Source: Nitrincola schmidtii (lineage in GTDB: Bacteria; Pseudomonadota; Gammaproteobacteria; Pseudomonadales; Balneatricaceae). From it: a stretch of 64,000 nucleotides of DNA. The position numbers and the translations under genes were made by a program. The stretch lies in NCBI RefSeq assembly GCF_008973715.1, contig NZ_WBOL01000003.1, forward strand, positions 62,001 through 126,000, written 5' to 3'. The notes below the pieces were generated by a model. It did no database searches and was not told the DNA's origin. It saw only the letters and a list, made by a program, of their open reading frames with translations. The number at the start of each line of letters is the position of its first letter. Position 1 is the first letter of the stretch. Of this stretch, positions 17,648 through 25,800 are shown piece after piece.

Positions 17648-18682
17648 ATGAAAAAGCACCATCTTAAGGTTTTAGATACTCACGCCGGCGGAGATGTTAG
17701 CAGGATTGTTTACGACGGCGTGGGAGACATACCCGGTGACAGTGTTCGCGCTAAAATGGAGTACCTTCAGCACAATGCCGATGGTTTAAGGCGTTTACTC
17801 TTAACGGAACCCTATGGCATACCTGAAATGTCCGTGGATCTTTTAGTACCCGCCTCTCATCCAGACGCCGTAGCGGGTTATATCATTATGGAGGTCATGG
17901 GTTATCCGATCTATTCAGGGTCTAATACCTTATGTACTGCCACGGCGGTTTTGGAGTTGGGTATTGTCGAGAAAAGGGAGGGGATGCAGCGCTTTAAATT
18001 GGAATCACCCGCAGGTCTGGTGGAGATCCAAGCTGAAGTTAAAAGTGGTGTGGTAGAGTCAGTTTCCTGTGCTGGATTACCCAGTTATATAGAGCAGTAT
18101 CGCCAAGAAGTGAGTGTACCTTCCATAGGTAATGTGACCTATAGCATTGCTTATAGTGGAGGATTTTATGCCCTAGTGGATGCTAATGAGCTAGGTTTTT
18201 CGCTGCAATTAAGTGAAGAGCGTCAGTTACCAGAATGTGCCCACAAAATCATTGAAGCGATTCGCAATAAAGGGGATCTGAAACATTATACATTGGGTGA
18301 TGTTGGATCGATTCCGTTTTTACACTTTATGGGCCCAGTTGAACAAAAAGGTCCAGGAGCTTATCGCTCAAGATCCACAACCTATGTCCATCCTGGCGTT
18401 ATTTGTCGAAGTACTACCGGCACTGGAACTTCAGCACGATTAGCACTGATGCAGTTGGAAGGAAGTATACAGCCAGGTGAAACTCTGGAAACCTGTTCAC
18501 TGCGTGAAACCCGTTTTATAGGTAGTTTTTTGGGGTGTCGTTATGATCAAGGAAAGACCGTCATTGATAACAAAATTCGCGGAAGATCTTATGTTCTGAG
18601 CAAAATGGACCTCTGTGTAAATCAATCGGATCCAATGGTCAGTTACCTTCCTAAGGATCATTGGCCAGGTTGGCCTATCTAA
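17648..18682 (+). CDS. Proline racemase family enzyme, trans-3-hydroxy-L-proline dehydratase-like
   Basis: The 344-residue protein has the proline racemase family blocks THAGGDVSRI, LLTEPYGIPEM, VPASHPDAVAGYIIMEV and GTGTSARLALMQ. The two catalytic Cys positions of proline racemase are Ser90 (YSGSNT, in place of MCGH) and Thr257 (RSTTGTGTSAR, in place of SPCGTG). A Ser/Thr pair is the form I recall for bacterial trans-3-hydroxy-L-proline dehydratases, which remove water to give 1-pyrroline-2-carboxylate; a racemase or epimerase is therefore unlikely. The start follows AAGGAG by 8 nt and lies 12 bp after the MDR gene. No 1-pyrroline-2-carboxylate reductase is adjacent. Other dehydratase substrates are possible. 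Confidence 0.72.
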   Translation: MKKHHLKVLDTHAGGDVSRIVYDGVGDIPGDSVRAKMEYLQHNADGLRRLLLTEPYGIPEMSVDLLVPASHPDAVAGYIIMEVMGYPIYSGSNTLCTATAVLELGIVEKREGMQRFKLESPAGLVEIQAEVKSGVVESVSCAGLPSYIEQYRQEVSVPSIGNVTYSIAYSGGFYALVDANELGFSLQLSEERQLPECAHKIIEAIRNKGDLKHYTLGDVGSIPFLHFMGPVEQKGPGAYRSRSTTYVHPGVICRSTTGTGTSARLALMQLEGSIQPGETLETCSLRETRFIGSFLGCRYDQGKTVIDNKIRGRSYVLSKMDLCVNQSDPMVSYLPKDHWPGWPI

Positions 18683-18792
18683 CAAACCATAAAAATATTA
18701 CCTAACACCTCTCGTTTTAAGTAAGTTTTTTTGCTATTTTCAAAGCGTTGATAAGAATAACTAACTGTTTTTAAAACATTGAGGTGTCAGCA

Positions 18793-20157
18793 ATGATGTT
18801 TGCTGAAATAGAAGAAGCGACTGCGTTTCTAGAACAGTATCCCGATATTGATCTGTTCGAATTATTTATAGTCGATGCCAATGGTATCCCACGCGGAAAG
18901 CTGTTGCATCGTGACGAGTTAATGACCGTTTTTCAAACTGGCCGACCCTTGCCTAGTACCATAATGGGACTGTCGATTTTGGGTGAAGATGTCGAAAACT
19001 CCGGATTAGTCTGGGATGTCGGTGATGTCGATTGCATGGCTTTTCCATTGTCGGGTAGCTTGGTTCATCTGCCTTGGCGTCAGATTCCAACAGCAGCTGT
19101 TCAAGTCAGCATGCACCCAGAAAAAGGCTTACCTGCTGCAGTGGCCGATCCAAGGCACCTGCTGATCCGAATGATTGATAAACTCAATGCGCAGGGTTAT
19201 TACCCAGTCATGGCATGCGAGTTAGAGTTTTATCTACTTGACCCCAAAACACCCAAGCGAGGGTTACCGCAGCTTGCAGCAGAACCGGGTGGTCGTATTC
19301 CCGATGATACTCAAGTTTATGGCTTACGCGAGCTGGAGCAGCTAGAGCCATTTTTAGCTGACCTTTATGCAGCCTGTAAGCTTCAGGGTATTCCCGCTAG
19401 AACTGCGATATCTGAATATGCTCCTGGTCAGGTCGAAATTACCTTGCAGCATGGTGATGCACTGGTTGCAATGGATCAAGCCGTCCGTTACAAACGCCTA
19501 GTAAAAGGTGTTGCTCATAAACATGGTATGCAAGCCTGCTTCATGGCGAAGCCTTTCACTCATCTTTCAGGCTCTGGCATGCATATGCACATCAGTCTGA
19601 ATGACGCACAAGGGCATAATCTCTATGCCAGTGAAGATCCTTCAGGAACGGATTTATTGCGTTGGTCCATTGGAGGATTGCTATCCTCTTTGAATGATTC
19701 GTTGTTATTTTTCTGTCCTAACGCCAACTCTTACCGTCGCTTTCAGTCTGAAAGTTATGCACCCTTAGCGCCGACTTGGGGGGTGGATAATCGAACGGTA
19801 TCGATGCGTATTCCCGGAGGCCCAGCGGTTTCTCGACATATTGAACATCGCATCTGTGGAGCAGACGCGAATCCTTATTTAGCTGCTGCGTTAATTCTGG
19901 CAGGGGTTTTACGCGGCGTTGAAAATCAACAAGATCCGGGTCCACCGGTGACGGGTAACGGTTATGCGCAGGTGAATGAAACCTTACCCAGTGATTGGCT
20001 AACAACCTTGGATGCCTCTGCAAACTCAGCCTGGTTAGCCAGCACCCTTGATGCTGAGTTTTTAACAGTCTATTTGGCGGTTAAACGGGCTGAATATCGG
20101 CAGTTTATGGCTGAAGTCAGTGAGCAAGATTGGCGCTGGTATCGTTATTCAACCTGA
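18793..20157 (+). CDS. Glutamine synthetase family protein, gamma-glutamyl-amine ligase (PuuA) type
   Basis: The preferred ATG at 18793 follows GAGG with 8 nt spacing; a GTG at 18784 would add three residues. The 454-residue protein has a GS beta-grasp N-terminus and catalytic domain with CELEFYLLD, KPFTHLSGSGMHMHISL and GGPAVSRHIEHRICGADANP. It lacks the adenylylation region and the N-terminal glutamine-synthetase regulatory features, and its spacing matches the PuuA/GlnA3-type ligases that join glutamate to polyamines or other amines with ATP. The following FAD oxidase, resembling PuuB, supports an amine pathway; PuuC, PuuD and PuuR are not present here. The substrate is inference. Confidence 0.85.
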   Translation: MMFAEIEEATAFLEQYPDIDLFELFIVDANGIPRGKLLHRDELMTVFQTGRPLPSTIMGLSILGEDVENSGLVWDVGDVDCMAFPLSGSLVHLPWRQIPTAAVQVSMHPEKGLPAAVADPRHLLIRMIDKLNAQGYYPVMACELEFYLLDPKTPKRGLPQLAAEPGGRIPDDTQVYGLRELEQLEPFLADLYAACKLQGIPARTAISEYAPGQVEITLQHGDALVAMDQAVRYKRLVKGVAHKHGMQACFMAKPFTHLSGSGMHMHISLNDAQGHNLYASEDPSGTDLLRWSIGGLLSSLNDSLLFFCPNANSYRRFQSESYAPLAPTWGVDNRTVSMRIPGGPAVSRHIEHRICGADANPYLAAALILAGVLRGVENQQDPGPPVTGNGYAQVNETLPSDWLTTLDASANSAWLASTLDAEFLTVYLAVKRAEYRQFMAEVSEQDWRWYRYST

Positions 20158-20182
20158 GTTGATAGGGCTTTAAGGATTTAAT

Positions 20183-21496
20183 ATGAATGCAACAAAAATA
20201 GCGGGTGCTCCACATCAAGAACGCCTGCCTTCTTACTATCATTCCACTTTGAATGACTTTACAACCTACCCATCACTCGAAGGCGATATTGAAACCGATG
20301 TCGCCATCATTGGCGCTGGTTTTACCGGCATAGCGACTGCCGTCGAACTGGTAGAGCGTGGCTATCGAGTTGCAGTGGTTGAATCCAATCGAGTCGGTTG
20401 GGGTGCATCTGGACGAAATGGCGGGCAAGTGACCGGTAGTTTATCGGGTGATGCCGCAATGCGACAGCAGATGCGAGCCACGCTCGGTGATGAAGTCGAT
20501 GATTTTATCTGGTTTTTACGCTGGCGTGGACATGACATCATACGACAACGTATCGAAAAATACGGTATCGACTGTGATCTTCGCTTTGGTCATTTACACA
20601 CAGCGATGAAACCGATTCACCTGCAAGAACTTGAGGAGAGTTTTTCCGAAGCTCAAGCCAGAGGGATGTCTGAAGAAGTTAGTTTGCTGAATGCTGACCA
20701 AGTAAAGTCGATTTTAGCGACTGACTTATACTGCGGTGCAATACGCAATAACCGCAATATGCATTTGCATCCACTCAATCTTTGTATGGGTGAAGCAAAA
20801 GCAGCCAGTTCTTTAGGTGCTCAGATTTTTGAGCATACCTATGTGCAAGATATTGAAGCCGGTGCGCGTCCTGTGGTGGTCACTGACAAAGGGCGCATTC
20901 TTGCTCAGCATGTGTTGCTGGCCGGCGATGTTTACCACCGTTTAGCACAAAAGCAACTGGGAGGTATGATTTTTCCAGCAATGGGCGGCATCGTCACAAC
21001 TGAGCCTTTAGGCGATTTAGCCCGGCAGTTAAATCCGGAGTGTTTAGCGGTGTATGATTGTCGTTTTGTGTTGGATTACTATCGCATGACGGCAGATGGT
21101 CGCTTGTTATTTGGCGGTGGGTGTAATTATTCTGGACGTGACTCGCGTGATATTGCCGCTGAACTCAGGCCTGCCATCGAAACAACCTTTCCACAGCTAA
21201 AAGGGATAAAGATCGATCATCAGTGGAGCTGTGCGATGGGCATTGTGGTCAATCGTATCCCTCAACTGGGACAGTTATCACCGAATGTTTGGTACTGTCA
21301 GGGTTATTCCGGTCATGGCGTCGCCAGCAGTCATATCATGGGAGAGATCATGGCCGATGCGATAGGTGGTCAACTGGAAAAATTTGACGTATTTGAGCGA
21401 TGCTCTCATGTGCGCGTACCCATGGGCGATTGGTTAGGTAACCCGATGTTGGCCGCCGGGATGTGGTACTACCGTTTTAAGGAAGCGATGCGGTGA
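20183..21496 (+). CDS. FAD-dependent amine oxidoreductase (DAO family, PuuB/OrdL-like)
   Basis: The 437-residue protein has an FAD dinucleotide-binding motif VAIIGAGFTGIATAVEL at about residues 36-52 and the following WGASGRNGGQ segment, typical for the DAO family; a C-terminal GYSGHGVASSHIMGEIMADA completes the FAD site. This is the gamma-glutamylputrescine oxidase/OrdL subgroup, which oxidises an amine to an aldehyde with release of ammonia and hydrogen peroxide. It begins 25 bp after the GS-like gene, and the pairing strongly suggests that the GS-like product is its substrate. The 3' end overlaps the GTG of the following glycosyltransferase gene by four bases. Confidence 0.87.
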   Translation: MNATKIAGAPHQERLPSYYHSTLNDFTTYPSLEGDIETDVAIIGAGFTGIATAVELVERGYRVAVVESNRVGWGASGRNGGQVTGSLSGDAAMRQQMRATLGDEVDDFIWFLRWRGHDIIRQRIEKYGIDCDLRFGHLHTAMKPIHLQELEESFSEAQARGMSEEVSLLNADQVKSILATDLYCGAIRNNRNMHLHPLNLCMGEAKAASSLGAQIFEHTYVQDIEAGARPVVVTDKGRILAQHVLLAGDVYHRLAQKQLGGMIFPAMGGIVTTEPLGDLARQLNPECLAVYDCRFVLDYYRMTADGRLLFGGGCNYSGRDSRDIAAELRPAIETTFPQLKGIKIDHQWSCAMGIVVNRIPQLGQLSPNVWYCQGYSGHGVASSHIMGEIMADAIGGQLEKFDVFERCSHVRVPMGDWLGNPMLAAGMWYYRFKEAMR

Positions 21497-22755
21497 GTGA
21501 TCAACGAATGAAGGTACTGGTCATTGGCTACGTCTGGCCAGAGCCTAATTCGTCCGCTGCTGGTAGCCGAATGATGCAGCTGCTGCAGTGTTTCTTAGAG
21601 CAGGGCTGGCAGGTCGATTTTGCTAGTCCTGCGCAACAAACGGAGCATCAGGTCGATTTGCAAACCCTAAGCATCACTAGTCATGCTATTCGCTTAAACT
21701 GCAGCTCTTTTGATCAGTTTATTCAGGAAATAGCACCTAATATGGTGCTGTTTGATCGTTTTATGATGGAAGAGCAGTTTGCATGGCGAGTGGAAAAGTA
21801 CCTTCCAGATGCATTGCGTGTTCTCAATACCGAAGATCTTCATAGTTTACGAGATGCTCGACACAAACTGATCAAGCAGTCTAATGGTTTACAAGCAGAT
21901 GTTTTTAAGCCGGAAGACTTACACACTGAATTAGCGGTCAGAGAAGTGGCCGCTATTTTTCGATCAGACTTAACCTTGATGATCTCATCAGTTGAAACCG
22001 AGTTATTGATCAATCATTTTCAGGTTCCTAGCTCACAACTCTATACCTTGCCATTTATGTTAGAGCCTAGCTGTCCTGAGCAGAGAAATGATCGTCTCAC
22101 GTTTGCTCAGCGTAAAGATTTTATAACCATTGGTAACTTTCGGCATGCGCCAAACTGGGATGCAGTCCTATACCTAAAGCAGATACTTTGGCCGGCCATT
22201 CGTCAACAGTTACCCCAGGCTCGGTTGCATATCTACGGGGCTTATCCACCCCCTAAAGCCACTCAGTTACACAATCCCCAGCAAGGATTTTTGGTGCAAG
22301 GTTGGGCAGAAGATGCAAAACAAGTGGTTGGGCAAGCCCGGCTGCTGCTAGCGCCACTGCGTTTTGGAGCCGGCTTAAAAGGAAAGTTAGTAGAAGCGAT
22401 GCAAGTGGGAACTCCTAGTATTACCAGCCCGATTGGTGCTGAGGGGATTGTTGCGGATGACCTATGGAGCGGAGCGGTATGCTCCACTGATGACAGCTTT
22501 ATCGAGCAGGCGGTTTACTTGTATCAACATGAGTCGGAGTGGTATGAAGCCCAGCAACTGGGCGATCAGGTACTAGACAGGCGCTTTAATCAGACTTGTT
22601 TGAAAACCCCATTTGTTGAGCATTTGATTAATCTATATAACCAACGTTATGAGTTAAGAAGGCAGCATTTCATTAGTCAGATGTTACGTCATCATAGCCT
22701 CAAAAGTACTCAATACATGGCTCAATGGATTGAAGCTAAAAATAAACTCAGTTAG
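21493..22755 (+). CDS. GT4-like glycosyltransferase
   Basis: The GTG at 21493 overlaps the preceding stop (GTGA); an ATG five codons later is the alternative. The 420-residue protein has a GT-B fold: an N-terminal Rossmann-like half (VLVIGYVWPEPNSSAAGSRM) and a C-terminal donor half with TIGNFRHAPNWDAVLYLKQ, LHIYGAYPP and a PLRFGAGLKGKLVEAMQVG segment, the usual GT4 sugar-nucleotide binding region. Donor and acceptor cannot be named. No polysaccharide genes are adjacent, and translational coupling to the amine-oxidase gene is unexpected. It may act on a product of the pathway or simply be a passenger in the transcript. Confidence 0.82.
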   Translation: MSDQRMKVLVIGYVWPEPNSSAAGSRMMQLLQCFLEQGWQVDFASPAQQTEHQVDLQTLSITSHAIRLNCSSFDQFIQEIAPNMVLFDRFMMEEQFAWRVEKYLPDALRVLNTEDLHSLRDARHKLIKQSNGLQADVFKPEDLHTELAVREVAAIFRSDLTLMISSVETELLINHFQVPSSQLYTLPFMLEPSCPEQRNDRLTFAQRKDFITIGNFRHAPNWDAVLYLKQILWPAIRQQLPQARLHIYGAYPPPKATQLHNPQQGFLVQGWAEDAKQVVGQARLLLAPLRFGAGLKGKLVEAMQVGTPSITSPIGAEGIVADDLWSGAVCSTDDSFIEQAVYLYQHESEWYEAQQLGDQVLDRRFNQTCLKTPFVEHLINLYNQRYELRRQHFISQMLRHHSLKSTQYMAQWIEAKNKLS

Positions 22756-22777
22756 AAGTAAAATCCATAACAGGGTG

Positions 22778-22783
22778 TATAAT
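22778..22783 (+). promoter_or_regulatory. Candidate -10 (TATAAT) for the two-kinase operon
   Basis: A perfect TATAAT lies 61 bp before the ATG of the first hybrid kinase. No good -35 lies 16-18 bp upstream (AGAAGT is the nearest), so the promoter may need an activator or be spurious. Confidence 0.35.
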
Positions 22784-22843
22784 CAGATTATTGTTTAAAT
22801 TAATAAATATGAAAGTCCAGACTTTAATTTTATAGGACTGCTT

Positions 22844-25800
22844 ATGCTACTGACGCGCGTATCAGAGATAGCCACTCAACAGGTTATTACCCTTGAAGAA
22901 AGTAATGTTATTCAGGATGCTGTTAACCTGATGGCAGACCATCATATACAGGATGTTATTATTAAAGGTGGGGAGGCGCTAAGAATCATTACCTCTGATA
23001 TCGTTATTATGTTGCGCCTAGCGGAAGTTGATTTTCAGTCGCGATTATCCAGCGTAAGTCTTCCAGTCGTTCCCTGTGTTCACCCTGATCAAAAAGTATC
23101 TGATGCCTTAGTCGCGCTTCAAGGTTCTAGTACTGAACACCTTTGTTTAGTGAATGATCTGCAGCAATTAGTGGGTATTCTTAGTTATACCGACCTGATT
23201 CATTACTTAGATCCTAGAAGCTTAGCAGAAACACGTCGTATAAAAGAGTTCTTACGGCTTGCCGATTTCACTCTCTTATCACCTGAGACAGATTTAAAAA
23301 CAGCCATGCTAAAAATGCATGTTGCCAGTCACTCAGCCGCATTGATTCAATTGCCCAATGATGAAATAGGGATTTTAACTCTAAGCGATATTACGCGTGC
23401 GTTAAAAAATCAAACAGATTGGCAAGAATCTGTTTCGTTGTTTATGACGAGTCCCGCATTTACGGTGCAAGACAGCTTAACACTTCAAGATGCACTCACT
23501 ATTAGTCGAGAACAAAATTTTAAGCGTCTCGTTATTTGTAATGCCTCAGGTAAGGTGGTTGGATTACTCCATCAGAAAGACCTCGTTGCATTGGTTTCTG
23601 AGCGTATTCAAGGATTACTTCGTCGCCAAGAGGAGCAAACCTTGGAGTTAAGTCAGTTCGCAGAAAACGTACCCGGTATGCTTTATCAGTATCGATTATT
23701 TCCTGATGGTCGAAGCTGTTTTCAATATGCAACCAACGGTATTTATGATGTTTACGGATTTAAACCCGATGATGTTGTAGAAGATGCTTCACCGGTACTT
23801 CAATACTTGCATCCCGATGATCTGGAAAGAATTAGCCAAAGTATTCAATACTCAGCTGAAACTATGAGTATTTGGGAAGTGCAGTATCGTTATATTCATC
23901 CTGATAAAGGTATTCGCTGGTTAGAAGGGCGTGCAACTCCAAAAAAACTATCAGATGACTCAGTTGTTTGGCATGGTCATATCTATGATATTACCCAATC
24001 CAAAGAAGATCAGTTGTCTCATGAGGCGATACGTTCTAGATTTGAACTGACAATGGAAGCCACCAATACAGGTCTTTGGACTTGGGATCTACAAACCAAT
24101 CTTGTCGAGTGGTCCGCGATTGCTTATCAGCAACTGGGGTATCAGAGTAATGCTTTTCCAATCACCTTAGACAAGTTTAGGCAATTGGTCCATCCTGATG
24201 ATATCGACCAGATGATGCAGGATGTTCAAGTCAGCATACAGAAACACTTTAGTTTTGATGTGATTTTTAGGTTGCTTCATGCTCAGGGTCATTGGATATG
24301 GATTCAAGGACGTGGTCGAGTAACGCAAAAGGATGAGTTAGGTAATCCTATCTATATGATGGGCACACACACGGATATCTCCGCATTGACCACTGCCCAA
24401 AAGTCGATTGCAGAAAGTGAGAAACGTTTTAGTCAGTTAGCCGTTCACAGTGGTACAGTGACCTGGGAAGTCGATAAGGCAGGTTTGTATACCTATGTGA
24501 GTCCTGTTTGTATCGATGTTTGGGGATATCAACCGGAAGAGTTAATAGGCAAAGTTTGTTTTTATCACCTTCATCCTGAAGAGGGCCGTGAACAATTTAA
24601 AGACGACTCTTTGCAGTTGATTAATTCAGGTGAATTGTTAACACAAGTACTGAACCCTATTGAGCATAAGTCTGGTAAGACTATATGGGTCCTTACCGAT
24701 GGATATCCCATTAAAAACGACAATGGAGAAGTCATAGGTTATCAAGGCAATGATCGTGATATTACCGCACAAAAAATGGCCGAAGATAGAGCCAAAAAAC
24801 TAGAAGAAAAAACCAGCCGTCATCGTATTGCTCTGGATCAAATTGCCTTAACTATTGCCGCTCAAGATAAAGAAGAAGCCATACTGAAGACCGCTTGTGA
24901 GAGTATTGGAAAGGCTCTACTTGCGGATAGAGCGCTCATCTATGATATTGACTTTGATGCTCAACAAATTACAGGTCTTAATGAATGGTTAAATACTGAG
25001 GCTTGCCCCAATATTTCACCTTCGATAGGCACTTATCCGCTTGCGCTATTTTCTGCTGGCGTAGGAAATATGCGTATCACCAAGGATTGGCTGATGAGTC
25101 ATCAAGATCACATTAATCCTCTTTTCAATGAAGATGGTTCGGCTAATTTGCTGCATCAACAGATGTCGATAAAAAGCCTATGTTGGTATCCCTTTAACTT
25201 CACTGATATAGGCTATCAGCTCATCGTGTTTAACTGGGTTAGAGAATCTCAGTATCCTTCAACAGATGATAAGTCCTTCCTCGCATCTGTCGCTCAGCTA
25301 ATAGAGTTAGCTGTATTGAAAATAAAAATACTTGAAGATCAACGTGAAACTGAACAACGTCTCAAACTGTTTATGGAGCAGTCAACCATTGGTGTTTTCG
25401 TAACTGATCTTGAAGGATATTACATTCAGGTTAACTCATCTGGAGCGCATTTGCTCGGGTACACAGAGTATGAGCTGCTTGGAAAACACTTTAATGAATT
25501 AGTACCCGAAAGCTTAAAGCGTGAGCATGAGTTATTGAAAGATGCGCTTTTCTTGCAAGGCTCCGTTCAGACTGAAATTGGATTAAAACGAAAAGATGGG
25601 CGAGTCGTCCCTGTTGCCTTCAGTGGAGTACATCTGCAAGGTAAGGGTTTAATGGCTTTCTGCACCGACATATCTGCTAGAGTTGCATCCGAAAAGGCGT
25701 TGAAAGAAGCTAAATTAGCAGCTGATGAAGCCAATCGTGCTAAGTCAGAATTTCTCGCAAACATGAGTCATGAAATACGTACACCGATGAGCGGTATTAT

